A DNA stretch of 64,000 bases from Massilioclostridium coli (GCF_900095865.1 NZ_FMIZ01000007.1:928530-992529), one strand, 5' to 3'; numbered from the stretch's first letter, positions 23,610-33,644 are shown. Translations and numbers: made by a program. Notes: generated from the sequence alone by a model not told the origin.

Positions 23610-25280
23610 ATGGACAACCAATCACCTATTTGTCACCGATGTATGCACCCAAAAGGGAATGCGGTTATTTGCCCTAACTGCGGTTATGTCAACGGCAGTG
23701 TACCGGTTAACCCAGCATACTTAAAGCCAGAAACCCTCTTAGATAACCGTTACATAGTTGGGAACCTGCTGTATTCAACCCATGAGAGTGCTGTATATAT
23801 TGCATATGATATTCAAATCAACACTGTGGTAGAAGTGAAAGAGTTCCTGCCAGATTCCATTGTTACCCGTAATCCGGAAACTCAGGAACTGGAGATTGAG
23901 TCGGAAAAATTCGAGCTGTTTAAAAGGGCGGCAAAAGAATTTTTAACACAAAACCAGGCTTTATCTAAAATTAGGACAATGTCTACATTGGTGCAAGCCT
24001 ATGAGATTTTCGCCCAAAATAACACTTGCTATGTGATTATGGAGCATGTAGAAGGGGTTAAACTAAAGGATTATCTGCTAGACCATTATGGAGAACTTTC
24101 CTGGGAAGAAACTTCTAAAATGTTCTTGCCTGTTATTAAGCATTTAGGTCAGCTTCATGCCATGGGATTAGTCCATGGGGGACTAAGTCCGGAAACCATC
24201 TATGTTACAGTAAAAGGCCAGGTGAAAATTGGAGGATTCTGTATCCCATCTATGCGTATGACCAATGCGGAACTTCCAGTTGTAATATATGATGGTTATG
24301 CCGCTCCGGAGCAATACGAAAATGAGGAGCAGTCCTATGGTTCTTGGGTGGATGTATATGGTATGGCAGCGGTATTGTATAAAACCTTAACAGGAACTAT
24401 GCCAACGGATTCCAAAAGCCGTACCTGTGTAGACAATTTGGTGCAATTAGCAGTGTTAAATCCAGCGGTTCCAAACAACGTTTCAGTGGCAATTACCTCC
24501 GCTATGACCCTTTCCTTCCGTATTCGTACCCAGACCATGACCGACCTGTACGCTGATTTATCCGCCCCTCCAAGGCAGCAGGCTGCGATCGCGGAAAAGG
24601 TGGAATCTTTAATCCAGGAACAGGAACTAGACCAGGAAACCAACAACACCAAAAAATATATTATGATTGCGGTGGGGATTACCGCAGCTGTATTAATTTT
24701 GGTTTCCGCGTTAGTATTGTACTATCTGTTTGGAAATAATTCCAATGATAAAGATAAAAATACTTCCAGTATCCTCAGTTCAGAAGTGGAGGAGAGTTCC
24801 TCTGAAGAAAGTTCTTCCCAAACTTCTTCCAAAGAGAGTTCCTCAAAAGCCTCTTCTAGTGCAACAGTATCCAACCAGGATGGATATTTAATGCTCAACT
24901 TAGTAGGGCAATACTTGAATGTAGTAAAAACAGATTCCAAATATTCGATGTTGACGGTAGAAGCGGAGTATGAATATAATGAGCAATATCCAGAAGGTGT
25001 TATTATCAAACAAAGCATTGAACCAGATGAGCCAATCAAGGAGGGACAAACGGTAAAGGTAACCGTCAGCAACGGCTCAAAATATCGGGAAATCCCACAA
25101 TATACTGGACAAAGCTGGTCCGCTTATAAGAGCCAGCTGGATAATTTGGGCATTTTATATGATACTAGAACCGTTTCATCAGAAGGAGCTGCTTCTGGCA
25201 CAGTAGTGGCAACTAGCATTGACCCTGGACAGAAAATCGATGTTACAACCAGTAGGCTGGTTGTCTCCATTGCGGAATAA
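23610..25280 (+). CDS. Membrane PASTA-domain pseudokinase with N-terminal zinc ribbon
   Basis: 556 residues. A zinc ribbon (C8/C11, C21/C24) is followed by a protein-kinase fold at about 45-320, a Ser-rich linker, one membrane span (about 351-374) and two extracellular PASTA-like repeats (about 425-555). The kinase keeps the VEVK lysine (K77) and APE (A232-E234). However, the HRD motif reads HGG (189-191), the later Asn is Thr196, and the DFG position reads GFC (209-211). Catalytic and metal-binding aspartates are thus missing, so it is probably inactive. It may bind peptidoglycan fragments outside and partner proteins inside, perhaps with PrkC encoded 12 kb away. CAGGAGG precedes the ATG. 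Confidence 0.85.
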   Translation: MDNQSPICHRCMHPKGNAVICPNCGYVNGSVPVNPAYLKPETLLDNRYIVGNLLYSTHESAVYIAYDIQINTVVEVKEFLPDSIVTRNPETQELEIESEKFELFKRAAKEFLTQNQALSKIRTMSTLVQAYEIFAQNNTCYVIMEHVEGVKLKDYLLDHYGELSWEETSKMFLPVIKHLGQLHAMGLVHGGLSPETIYVTVKGQVKIGGFCIPSMRMTNAELPVVIYDGYAAPEQYENEEQSYGSWVDVYGMAAVLYKTLTGTMPTDSKSRTCVDNLVQLAVLNPAVPNNVSVAITSAMTLSFRIRTQTMTDLYADLSAPPRQQAAIAEKVESLIQEQELDQETNNTKKYIMIAVGITAAVLILVSALVLYYLFGNNSNDKDKNTSSILSSEVEESSSEESSSQTSSKESSSKASSSATVSNQDGYLMLNLVGQYLNVVKTDSKYSMLTVEAEYEYNEQYPEGVIIKQSIEPDEPIKEGQTVKVTVSNGSKYREIPQYTGQSWSAYKSQLDNLGILYDTRTVSSEGAASGTVVATSIDPGQKIDVTTSRLVVSIAE

Positions 25281-25302
25281 TAAAACCTACTTATCGATAT
25301 AG

Positions 25303-25335
25303 AACCGTCAGTTTCAAAAAGGACTGGCGGTTTTT
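25303..25335 (+). terminator. Pseudokinase gene terminator
   Basis: Stem AACCGTCAGT (25303-25312) with ACTGGCGGTT (25323-25332), then T5. Confidence 0.85.
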
Positions 25336-25457
25336 GTATAGTCATTCGCATTATAAGTTGTGGAATTTCATTTACTCATATTCCTGGTACAACATGGTTT
25401 TCTCGTAGCTCTAAGAGTAAATATATTTTTAATTGTAAATAATATATGAACAAAACC

Positions 25458-25486
25458 TTGCTTTGACTCTATATCTTTGGTATAAT
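25458..25486 (+). promoter_or_regulatory. Promoter of the yicC-to-rsgA operon
   Basis: TTGCTT (25458-25463), 17 bp, TATAAT (25481-25486), 82 bp before the yicC start. Confidence 0.65.
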
Positions 25487-25567
25487 AATTTTAATATATA
25501 ATTATGCAATATAGAAAAAATCATATATCCAATGATTTGTAATAAACCATTATGAGAGGATGTTTTT

Positions 25568-26446
25568 ATGATTAAAAGCATGACAGGGTTTGGTCGTGCC
25601 CATCAAATCATCAATGGTCGTGAAGTCCTGGTGGAGATTAAATCGGTGAATCACCGTTATTTTGAGTTTAACGCCAGGGTACCACGCACCTATGGCTATT
25701 TAGAAGAAAAACTAAAATCCTATATCCAGGGGATGGTTTCCCGTGGTAAGGTAGAAGTATCTGTTAGCATTTATACTTTGGAAGGCACGGATGCGGAAAT
25801 TGAAATCAATTCCACTGTAGCCAAAGGATATGTCCAAGCACTGCGGAACGTTAAAGAGGAATTGCAGTTGCAGGATGACCTTTCCCTTTCCACTGTGGCT
25901 AGATTCCCGGATGTATTCAACGTACATAAGGTGATTGAGGATGAGGAAGTAATCTGGGCATCCGTCCAGCCCGTGGTACAGGAAGCATTGGACCAGTTCC
26001 TGGAAATGCGCACTGTAGAGGGAGAACGCTTAAAAACCGACCTTCTTGCAAAACTGGATGAGATTGAACAGATGGTTGCTGTTGTAGAAGAACAATCCCC
26101 AAAAACTGTGGCTGCTTACCAAGAGCGTCTGTTCGCCAAATTACAGGAAGTGTTGGAAAACCAGGAGATTGACCAAGCTCGCATCCTCACCGAGGCAGCT
26201 ATCTTTGCGGATAAAGTGGCAGTAGATGAGGAAACGGTCCGTTTGCATAGCCATCTGGAACAGTTCCGTCAACTGCTGCAAAGTGACCAGCCTGTGGGCA
26301 GGAAATGCGACTTCTTGGTACAGGAAATTAATCGGGAAACCAATACCATCGGTTCCAAAGCAACCGATTTGGAAATTTCTAAAATTGTCATCGACCAAAA
26401 ATCCGTCATTGAAAAAATACGGGAACAGATCCAGAATATTGAATAG
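25568..26446 (+). CDS. yicC: YicC/YloC-family endoribonuclease
   Basis: 292 residues, full family length. It starts with the signature IKSMTGFGRA and has EIKSVNHRYFEFNARVPR and, near the end, GRKCDFLVQEINRETNTIGS and the K..IEKIREQIQN helix. YicC proteins are cytoplasmic ribonucleases implicated in small-RNA and mRNA turnover. It is the first gene of the conserved Firmicute run yicC-remA-gmk-rpoZ-coaBC-priA. GAGAGGA precedes the ATG. Confidence 0.92.
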   Translation: MIKSMTGFGRAHQIINGREVLVEIKSVNHRYFEFNARVPRTYGYLEEKLKSYIQGMVSRGKVEVSVSIYTLEGTDAEIEINSTVAKGYVQALRNVKEELQLQDDLSLSTVARFPDVFNVHKVIEDEEVIWASVQPVVQEALDQFLEMRTVEGERLKTDLLAKLDEIEQMVAVVEEQSPKTVAAYQERLFAKLQEVLENQEIDQARILTEAAIFADKVAVDEETVRLHSHLEQFRQLLQSDQPVGRKCDFLVQEINRETNTIGSKATDLEISKIVIDQKSVIEKIREQIQNIE

Positions 26447-26458
26447 GGGGAAATAGCA

Positions 26459-26722
26459 ATGAAATTGATTAATATTGGGTTTGGGAATATGGTTTCTGCC
26501 AACAAATTGGTGGCAATCGTTAGCCCAGATTCCGCCCCTATCAAACGCATTATCGGGGACGCGAAGGAAAAAGGCAGTTTGATTGACGCTACTTATGGCC
26601 GCCGTACCAGGGCGGTTGTGGTAATGGAAAGCGACCATGTTATTCTGTCCGCCTTACAGCCAGAAACTGTTGCCAACCGTTTAAACGACGATACAGACGG
26701 GGAGGATGAAGCAAATGAATAA
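26459..26722 (+). CDS. remA: RemA-like regulatory protein (DUF370)
   Basis: 87 residues with the complete RemA pattern: [29 protein letters not shown]...[16 protein letters not shown] and [14 protein letters not shown]. In Bacillus, RemA is a ring-forming DNA-binding protein that activates matrix and osmolyte genes; its role in Clostridia is less known. The position between yicC and gmk is conserved. The last codons overlap the gmk start region. The acidic tail [12 protein letters not shown]-like end is longer than average. Confidence 0.92.
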   Translation: MKLINIGFGNMVSANKLVAIVSPDSAPIKRIIGDAKEKGSLIDATYGRRTRAVVVMESDHVILSALQPETVANRLNDDTDGEDEANE

Positions 26723-27311
26723 AGGCTTGTTATTGGTGCTATCCGGTCCATCCGGCAGCGGGAAAGGCACAATTAACCAAGTTATCGCAGAGGATCCTAA
26801 TGTGTTTATTTCAGTGTCTGCTACAACTCGTCAGCCAAGAGAAGGGGAACAGGATGGCAAACACTATTATTTCCTCTCAAAGGAGGAGTTCGAATCCCGC
26901 CTTTCTACCGGAATGATTTTGGAGCACAATGTATATTGTGGTAACTATTATGGAACCCCTAAAAAAGAGGTATACGAACATCTAGAACAGGGTCATGATG
27001 TGATTTTGGAAATCGACGTAAACGGCGCCTTAAAAGTAATGAAAGAAAATGACGTTGTCAGTATCTTTATTATGCCTCCAAGTTTAGAGGTGTTGGAACA
27101 GCGCCTTCGTGGCAGAGGAACAGAAACTGAGGAAGTGGTGCAGCAGCGTTTAAACGAAGCGCTAACTGAGATTTCCAAAGCTTATGAATATGATTATATC
27201 GTTGTCAATGACAATTTAGAGGATGCTATCGTCCAAGTTAAGGCGATTATCGTGGCGGAAAAATGTAAAACCGAACAAAATGTTGAGTTGATTAAAGGAG
27301 TGTTGAGCTAA
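26715..27311 (+). CDS. gmk: Guanylate kinase
   Basis: 198 residues. P-loop [12 protein letters not shown] near the N-terminus; GMP-binding block [30 protein letters not shown] and IFIMPPS blocks; R.RGTETEE lid. It converts GMP to GDP with ATP and influences GTP/(p)ppGpp balance. The ATG at 26715 was chosen over 26706 because GGGAGG is then nine bases away. It overlaps the 3' end of remA by 8 bases, so translation is coupled. Confidence 0.95.
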   Translation: MNKGLLLVLSGPSGSGKGTINQVIAEDPNVFISVSATTRQPREGEQDGKHYYFLSKEEFESRLSTGMILEHNVYCGNYYGTPKKEVYEHLEQGHDVILEIDVNGALKVMKENDVVSIFIMPPSLEVLEQRLRGRGTETEEVVQQRLNEALTEISKAYEYDYIVVNDNLEDAIVQVKAIIVAEKCKTEQNVELIKGVLS

Positions 27312-27312
27312 T

Positions 27313-27531
27313 ATGAGTATGAATAGACCTGCAATTACAGAGATTTTAAAACATGGTGAGAGCTACTATTCTTTGGTGGTTGCCGTTGCAAAACGTGCCC
27401 GTGAAATTGTAGACCAGGCCAACGAAAAAGGCGATATTGTAGGAGGCAAACCAGTTTCCCTGGCAGTGGAGGAATTCGCGAAAGGCCAGTGCAAAATGGT
27501 GGAATCCGATGAGGTTACAAAATTACAATAG
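27313..27531 (+). CDS. rpoZ: RNA polymerase omega subunit
   Basis: 72 residues. NRPAITEILKHGESYYSLVV, then AKRAREIV and KPVSLAVEEFAKGQ are the omega subunit core (helix, then K..S.A..E...G). It helps fold beta-prime and assemble RNA polymerase. It starts two bases after the gmk stop, and GGAG lies in the end of gmk. Confidence 0.93.
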   Translation: MSMNRPAITEILKHGESYYSLVVAVAKRAREIVDQANEKGDIVGGKPVSLAVEEFAKGQCKMVESDEVTKLQ

Positions 27532-27546
27532 TGTTGGAGGCATTTT

Positions 27547-28740
27547 ATGCTGGAAGGAAAAGTTGTTGTATTAGGGGTTTGTGGAGGGATTGCCGCCTAT
27601 AAAATGGCGGATTTGGCAAGCCGGCTGACCAAAAATGGTTGCGAAACCCACGTGATTATGACCCAGAATGCAACGGAATTAATACAACCCCTTACATTTG
27701 AAACATTAACCAAAAATAAATGCTGTGTTTCTACCTTTGAGCGGGTGGATAACTGGGAAGTAGAACACGTCGAGCTAGCAAAAAAAGCAGATCTTATGGT
27801 AATCGCTCCCGCAACCGCTAACACCATAGCCAAAATGGCGCATGGCATTGCGGACGATATGCTGACTACCACCGTTTTGGCGGCTACCTGCCCAAAATTG
27901 GTGTATCCATCTATGAACACCCGCATGTATGAAAACCCGATAACCCAGGATAATCTGCAAAAGCTTCGTTCCTATGGCTTTTTTGTGGAGGAACCAGATT
28001 CCGGTATGCTCGCCTGTGGAGATAGTGGAAAAGGTCGCCTGCCAGAAACAGAGCAGATTTATGAACGGATCTGTCAACAAGTCTGCTATACTCAGGACAT
28101 GAAAGGGCTTCGGGTTTTGGTAACCGCTGGCCCTACCCAGGAGCCAATCGACCCAGTGCGGTATATTACCAATCATTCCACCGGAAAAATGGGCTATGCC
28201 ATCGCAAAAGCCGCCTGTATGCGGGGGGCAAATGTCACTTTGGTTTCCGGCCCAGTGAATCTGCCACGGCCAGCAGGCGTTACAGTAGTTCCAGTGGTCA
28301 CCGCCCAGGATATGTTCCGCGCTGTCACCAATATTTCCAATGAGTACGATATTATTATCAAAACAGCAGCGGTGGCGGACTACAAACCAAAATTAGCTGC
28401 TGACCATAAATTGAAAAAAGGGGAGATGGATTCCCAGCTGGAACTGACTAGAACCAAGGATATTCTTGCCGAATTGGGCGCAAGGAAACGCCATGGGCAA
28501 TTCCTTTGTGGTTTTTCCATGGAAACCCAGGATTTAATCGAAAATTCTGCCCAAAAATTAGAAAAGAAAAACCTGGATATGATAGTTGCTAACAGTATAT
28601 CCGATCCAGGGGCAGGTTTTGGGGTGGATACCAATATTGTAACCCTGATTACCAAAGGCCAGATTACCCCGTTGAAGAAAATGTCCAAACAGGCTTTGGC
28701 TCAGGTATTGTTAGATCAAATTTTAGCACATCGGGGATAA
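27547..28740 (+). CDS. coaBC: Bifunctional PPC decarboxylase / phosphopantothenate-cysteine ligase
   Basis: 397 residues. N-terminal CoaC flavoprotein domain: GVCGGIAAYKMADL, MTQNATELI, APATANTIAKMAHGIADDML, and PSMNTRMYENP with the conserved Asn. C-terminal CoaB domain: VTAGPTQEPIDPVRYITNHS, TGKMGYAIAKA and AAVADYKPK. It makes phosphopantetheine from phosphopantothenate and cysteine for CoA synthesis. Usual fused length for bacteria. GGAGG precedes the ATG. Cotranscribed with gmk and priA. Confidence 0.95.
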   Translation: MLEGKVVVLGVCGGIAAYKMADLASRLTKNGCETHVIMTQNATELIQPLTFETLTKNKCCVSTFERVDNWEVEHVELAKKADLMVIAPATANTIAKMAHGIADDMLTTTVLAATCPKLVYPSMNTRMYENPITQDNLQKLRSYGFFVEEPDSGMLACGDSGKGRLPETEQIYERICQQVCYTQDMKGLRVLVTAGPTQEPIDPVRYITNHSTGKMGYAIAKAACMRGANVTLVSGPVNLPRPAGVTVVPVVTAQDMFRAVTNISNEYDIIIKTAAVADYKPKLAADHKLKKGEMDSQLELTRTKDILAELGARKRHGQFLCGFSMETQDLIENSAQKLEKKNLDMIVANSISDPGAGFGVDTNIVTLITKGQITPLKKMSKQALAQVLLDQILAHRG

Positions 28741-28755
28741 AAAGGAGGGCTGGCA

Positions 28756-31194
28756 TTGATTGCGAAAATAGCAGTGGAAAAAACCTCTATCCGGTTTGAC
28801 CGCCTGTTTGATTATGCTGTGCCAGACCATCAACAAGCTCAGGCAAAAATAGGCTGTAGGGTTAGCGTGCCATTTGGTAATGCCAACCAGTATCGACAAG
28901 GAGTTATCCTTGACATAAAAAATGACCAGCCAGAAATAAAATTAAAAACAATTGCCGGATTTTTAGATGATCAGCCAATTTTGTCAAGTAAAATGGTTGA
29001 CATTGTTTTTTATCTGGTGCATTCTACTTTTTGTACTTATTATGAGGCGATCCGCACGATTTTGCCAGCGGGTTTCTCTTATTTTTTAAAAAAAAGCTAT
29101 CAGTTTATCGACCGGCTGGAGGGGCTGGAAAATTATTCTCCTCACCAGCTGGAGCTGCTCTCGTTTTTGCGGAAAGCGGCAAATCAGCAAGAAGTGGATA
29201 GGATTGTTCAGCATCAGTTGGAATCTGGACACCGTTCTGATATTGATTTTTTGATTCAGCAACAGGTGTTAACCCCTTCGGTTTCTTCCAAACGGAAACT
29301 AGGGGATAAAACAGTAAATATGGTCAAAATAGCCGACCCAGAGTTTGACCCTTCTAGCTGTAAACTTTCCCAGAAACAAAAAAAGGTGGTTTCTTTTTTA
29401 TTGGAACTGGGGGCAGTTTCGATAAAAGAGGTATGTTATTTTTGTGGTGTCACAGATATTGTGGTAAAAAACCTGGCAAAGCAAGGGATTGTCACCCTAT
29501 ATGAACAGGAAGTATATCGCACCCCATATGAGGCGGCAATGCCAACGCGAAAGCCGGAGTTGGTATTGACCACACAGCAGCAGGAAGTATTAGATGGCCT
29601 GCTGCATCAATACTATACCAACCGTCCTAGCGTAGCGCTGCTCCACGGGATTACTGGAAGTGGAAAAACCCAAGTATTCCTCAAGCTCATTGAAAAGATG
29701 ACACAGATGGGCAAGCAAACCATTTTGATGGTGCCAGAAATCTCCCTTACTCCTCAAATGCTCCAAAAATTCCAGTTGGCGTTTGGCTCGGAAATCGCTG
29801 TGATGCACAGCAGCCTTTCCATGGGGGAACAGATGGATGAATATAAACGGATCAAAAATGGAGAAGTTAAAATCGTCATTGGTACCAGAAGCGCGGTTTT
29901 TGCCCCATTGGAACAGCTGGGGCTGATTATCATGGACGAAGAAGGGGAATCTACCTATAAATCCTCGGATATGTCCCCCCGTTACCACACTCGGGATGTG
30001 GCAAAATACCGGTGCATCCAGCAAAAAGCCTTGCTCCTGCTGGCGTCTGCCACCCCTTCGGTGGAAAGCTACTATGCAGCAAAGCAAGGAGTGTATTCCT
30101 TGTATGAGCTCAATCAACGTTATGCGGATGCCCAGCTCCCTGAGGTGACCTTGATTGATATGCGTCAGGAGCCATCTTCTTTGATTACCGGTGTCAGCGA
30201 ATATCTGGCGGAAGAAATCGCCAGAAATCTGCGTCAGGGGGAACAGTCGATTTTGCTCTTAAACCGGCGGGGATACCGTTCTGTGTTGAGCTGTGTGGAT
30301 TGTGGTTGGGTGGCGGAATGTCCCCATTGTAGTGTGGGTATGACCTACCACCGTGCCAACGGCTACCTGATGTGTCATTATTGTGGATATTCCCAGGAGC
30401 TTCCCAAAACCTGTCCAGAATGTGGTGGAGGCCATCTGATGCTCACCGGACAGGGTACCCAGAAAATTGAAGAAGAGGTACAACAGTATTTCCCAGATGC
30501 CCGGGTGCTTCGCATGGATGCTGACACCACCTTTACCAGGGCGGCTTTGGAATCCAAAATCCAGAGTTTTTCCAAAGGGGAATATGATATTTTAATTGGA
30601 ACCCAGATTGTAGCCAAAGGGCTGGATTTCCCCAATGTCACGTTGGTGGGGGTGCTCTCTGCTGACAGCATGTTGTTTGGGGATGATTTTAAATGCCATG
30701 AGCACGCTTTTTCCATGCTGACCCAGGTGGTGGGCAGAAGCGGAAGGGGCGGTAAAAAGGGCAGGGCATATATCCAGACCTATAACCCCGACCACCCCGT
30801 TATCCGGCAGGCAGCTTCCCAGGATTACCAATCCTTTTACCAGGATGAAATTGTGGAGCGTGAGGCGTTTTTTTACCCGCCATTTTGCGATATCTGCCTG
30901 GTGGGGATCACTGGCAGGCAGGAACAACAGGTGGATATTGGGGCAAGGTTGTTCCTCACCGTATTAAAACAGGCAACAAAAGGCTTGCGGCAGAACATCC
31001 CCATGAAAGTATTGGGGCGCAGCAAACCTTATATTTATAAAATGAATAATAAATACCGCCAACGCATTATCTTAAAATGCAGGAACAACACGGCGTTCCG
31101 CCAATTGATGCGGAAAGTGCTGGTTTACACCGCCTCCCGTAAGGAATGTTCCAACCTGCATCTTTATTGTGATATCAACGGCGAAATCAATTAA
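28756..31194 (+). CDS. priA: Primosomal replication-restart helicase PriA
   Basis: 812 residues. N-terminal DNA-binding domain (FDRLFDYAVPD, GCRVSVPFGN). Helicase lobe 1 has Walker A HGITGSGKTQVF and DEEG-type Walker B (IIMDEEGEST). Zinc cluster with eight cysteines at about 515-560 (CVDCGWVAECPHC ... CHYCG ... CPECGG). Helicase lobe 2 has GTQIVAKGLDFPNVTLVGVL and QVVGRSGRG. It reloads replisomes at collapsed forks. AAAGGAGG lies ahead of the TTG start at 28756. Gene order between coaBC and def is standard for Firmicutes. Confidence 0.95.
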   Translation: MIAKIAVEKTSIRFDRLFDYAVPDHQQAQAKIGCRVSVPFGNANQYRQGVILDIKNDQPEIKLKTIAGFLDDQPILSSKMVDIVFYLVHSTFCTYYEAIRTILPAGFSYFLKKSYQFIDRLEGLENYSPHQLELLSFLRKAANQQEVDRIVQHQLESGHRSDIDFLIQQQVLTPSVSSKRKLGDKTVNMVKIADPEFDPSSCKLSQKQKKVVSFLLELGAVSIKEVCYFCGVTDIVVKNLAKQGIVTLYEQEVYRTPYEAAMPTRKPELVLTTQQQEVLDGLLHQYYTNRPSVALLHGITGSGKTQVFLKLIEKMTQMGKQTILMVPEISLTPQMLQKFQLAFGSEIAVMHSSLSMGEQMDEYKRIKNGEVKIVIGTRSAVFAPLEQLGLIIMDEEGESTYKSSDMSPRYHTRDVAKYRCIQQKALLLLASATPSVESYYAAKQGVYSLYELNQRYADAQLPEVTLIDMRQEPSSLITGVSEYLAEEIARNLRQGEQSILLLNRRGYRSVLSCVDCGWVAECPHCSVGMTYHRANGYLMCHYCGYSQELPKTCPECGGGHLMLTGQGTQKIEEEVQQYFPDARVLRMDADTTFTRAALESKIQSFSKGEYDILIGTQIVAKGLDFPNVTLVGVLSADSMLFGDDFKCHEHAFSMLTQVVGRSGRGGKKGRAYIQTYNPDHPVIRQAASQDYQSFYQDEIVEREAFFYPPFCDICLVGITGRQEQQVDIGARLFLTVLKQATKGLRQNIPMKVLGRSKPYIYKMNNKYRQRIILKCRNNTAFRQLMRKVLVYTASRKECSNLHLYCDINGEIN

Positions 31195-31218
31195 CAGTAA
31201 GAAAGGAAGATCATACCT

Positions 31219-31671
31219 ATGGCTTTACGAAATATTGTGATAGATGACGATTCGATTTTGCGGAAAAAATGCCGTGAAGTGACCGTATTTGACCAACGCC
31301 TTCATCAGCTCCTGGACGACATGGCGGAAACCATGTATCAAGCGGATGGGGTTGGTTTGGCTGCCCCTCAGGTAGGTGTTTTAAAACGGGTTGTAGTGAT
31401 TGATGTTGGGGAAGGGCTAGTTGAACTGATCAACCCAGAAATTTTGGAAACTTCCGGTACCCAGACTGGTTCCGAAGGCTGCCTTTCCTATCCAAATGAG
31501 TTTGGGATTGTCACCCGCCCTAATAAAGTAAAGGTAAAAGCCTATGACCGCAACGGCAATGCCATCCTGGTAAAAGGGAAAGAATTGATGGCAAGGGCGC
31601 TTTGCCATGAAATTGACCACTTGAACGGGGTTGTATTTAAAGATTTAGCAACAGAAATGGTGCGTGAATAG
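31219..31671 (+). CDS. def: Peptide deformylase
   Basis: 150 residues with all three motifs: [17 protein letters not shown] (metal ligand C88) and HEIDHLNG (H130, E131, H134). It removes the N-terminal formyl group from new proteins. Its neighbour fmt performs the opposite reaction on initiator tRNA, and the two are nearly always paired. GAAAGGAAG precedes the ATG. Confidence 0.96.
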   Translation: MALRNIVIDDDSILRKKCREVTVFDQRLHQLLDDMAETMYQADGVGLAAPQVGVLKRVVVIDVGEGLVELINPEILETSGTQTGSEGCLSYPNEFGIVTRPNKVKVKAYDRNGNAILVKGKELMARALCHEIDHLNGVVFKDLATEMVRE

Positions 31672-31672
31672 A

Positions 31673-32593
31673 ATGAATGTTATTTTTATGGGGACGCCGG
31701 ATTTTGCGGTGGCGAGCCTGCAAAAATTGATTGATGCCGGCCATACGATTCAGGCGGTTTTTACCCAGCCGGATAAACCAAAGGGAAGGGGATATAAATT
31801 ACAGCCCCCACCAGTCAAACAGCTGGCATTACAGCACAATCTGCCAGTATACCAGCCACTTACCTTGAAAGACGATGAACAGATCAATTTCATTCGGGAA
31901 CTTCATCCAGATGTGATTGTAGTGGTGGCTTATGGCAGAATTTTGCCAAAAGCAGTATTGGAGATCCCACCTTATGGTTGCATCAATGTGCATGGTTCTC
32001 TCTTGCCGAAATACCGTGGGGCAGCTCCTATCCAGTGGAGTGTCCTCAACGGTGACCCAGTGGCAGGGGTGACCACCATGTATATGGCGGAAGGTTTGGA
32101 CACCGGGGATATGATTTTAAAATCCGAAACTCCAATTGGAGAAAATGAAACTTCTGCTGAATTGTTTGACCGCCTGACAGAGATCGGTGCGGATTTGTTA
32201 CTAACAACACTGGAACAGATAGAGGGAGGAACAGCGCCACGTATCCCGCAAGATGACAGCCAAAGCTGTTACGCTCCTATGCTGAGCAGGGAAATGAGCC
32301 TGTTGGATTTTGCCCAACCAGCCCAGCTGGTGCATAATAAAATCAGAGGGCTATCCGATTGGCCCGCTGCCTACACCATGTTAAACGGCAAAAAATTAAA
32401 AATATACCATTCCGCTATTGTAAAAGGAAAAAACGGTAAGCCAGGAGAATTGTTAGATGCCAAACGCTGCATCATCGCCTGTGGGGAAGATGCGGTGGAG
32501 TTGTTGGAAGTCCAGCCGGAAGGCTCTAAACGGATGGATGGCCGTTCCTTTTTAAACGGAAAAAAGCTGGCAAAAGGGGAATGCCTTGGCTAA
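31673..32593 (+). CDS. fmt: Methionyl-tRNA formyltransferase
   Basis: 306 residues. VIFMGTPDFAVASL at the N-terminus; formyl-THF site INVHGSLLPKYRGAAPIQWS; TTMYMAEGLDTGDM; C-terminal OB-like domain (IRGLSDWPAAYTMLNGKKLK). It formylates Met-tRNA for initiation. The start at 31673 matches the usual family N-terminus; a GTG at 31664 is also in frame. It begins one base after the def stop codon. Confidence 0.95.
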   Translation: MNVIFMGTPDFAVASLQKLIDAGHTIQAVFTQPDKPKGRGYKLQPPPVKQLALQHNLPVYQPLTLKDDEQINFIRELHPDVIVVVAYGRILPKAVLEIPPYGCINVHGSLLPKYRGAAPIQWSVLNGDPVAGVTTMYMAEGLDTGDMILKSETPIGENETSAELFDRLTEIGADLLLTTLEQIEGGTAPRIPQDDSQSCYAPMLSREMSLLDFAQPAQLVHNKIRGLSDWPAAYTMLNGKKLKIYHSAIVKGKNGKPGELLDAKRCIIACGEDAVELLEVQPEGSKRMDGRSFLNGKKLAKGECLG

Positions 32594-32927
32594 TCAGTAT
32601 GCCCGTCATTTTTTTGCAATGATTTGGATACAAAACATCTGTTAATTTTTCATCTTTTCCAGGTATACTAATCATGATTCTATTTTATCTGTTACAGAAA
32701 ATAGGAAAGTTGAGATTGTCGAATCAATCTAATTAAGTATACTTGCTTAAAATATAGTTTATTTTCAATCAAACGTTATTTTTTCTCTCTTGGCATTCAA
32801 CGACACCTTAGAAATGATATCTACTTTGTAAACCAGTTGTGTTTTCATTATGCCATTAAGAAAATGATCGGTTGGTGGAATTTTCGGCAATCTACAAACG
32901 ATATTATAAAACAGGAGTTTGTATAAA
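32594..32927 (+). other. Intergenic region
   Basis: 334 bp, AT-rich. Short palindromic pieces (such as TTAAGTATACTT near 32733) are present but no convincing promoter or terminator. The next ribosome-binding site (CAGGAG) is at 32911-32916. It breaks the operon, so the metallopeptidase and later genes may have their own promoter. Confidence 0.5.
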
Positions 32928-33626
32928 ATGGGCTATTATTTTTATCCTTATTTCAGCTATATCCTTTATATGCTGCCAGCAATTATCATTACGGTTTTCG
33001 CACAAATTAAAGTAAAAAGCAATTTCGCAAAGTACAGCAAGGTGTACAACCGCCGTGGATATACCGGCGCCATGATTGCCAGGATGATTCTGGATCAGAA
33101 CGGTTTAAATCATGTGGCAATTGAGATGGTTTCCGGTCAACTTACTGACCACTACGACCCCCGCACTAATGTAGTGCGGTTGTCCAGTTCGGTGTATAAC
33201 AGCACTTCGGTGGCTGCGTTGGGGGTTGCTGCCCACGAGGTTGGCCACGCCATCCAGCACAGCCAGGGTTATGTGCCAATGAAACTCAGGGGTGCAATCA
33301 TCCCTATTACTCAAATTGGTTCCCAGCTTTCCTGGCCATTATTTTTTATCGGGTTGATTTTCCAGATGGATATTCTGCTCACTATCGGTATTGTGCTGTT
33401 CGCGGCAGTTGTCCTGTTCCAACTGGTTACCTTGCCAGTGGAATTCAACGCTAGCAGCCGTGCTTTACGCACCTTGGAAAGCAACTATTATTTGGAACCG
33501 GATGAGATGGTTGGGGCAAAAAAAATGCTTTCCGCTGCTGCTATGACTTATGTAGCAAGCTTAATTACCGCAATCCTACAGCTGTTCCGTTTATTAGCAA
33601 TTGCTGGAAACCGTAGAGACGACTAA
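32928..33626 (+). CDS. YugP-like membrane zinc metallopeptidase
   Basis: 232 residues. N-terminal span (about 8-27), the zinc motif HEVGH (H103, E104, H107) in VAAHEVGHAIQHSQGYVP, and three further hydrophobic stretches; the conserved LPVEFNASSRAL block follows (about 165-178). This matches the DUF2268/YugP-type neutral zinc metallopeptidases of Firmicutes, whose substrates are mostly unknown. The ATG at 32928 lies 11 bases after AGGAG; the TTG at 32919 would be too close. It is inserted between fmt and rsmB, a position common in Clostridia. Confidence 0.9.
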   Translation: MGYYFYPYFSYILYMLPAIIITVFAQIKVKSNFAKYSKVYNRRGYTGAMIARMILDQNGLNHVAIEMVSGQLTDHYDPRTNVVRLSSSVYNSTSVAALGVAAHEVGHAIQHSQGYVPMKLRGAIIPITQIGSQLSWPLFFIGLIFQMDILLTIGIVLFAAVVLFQLVTLPVEFNASSRALRTLESNYYLEPDEMVGAKKMLSAAAMTYVASLITAILQLFRLLAIAGNRRDD

Positions 33627-33644
33627 GAACAAGGAGAAACTTCA

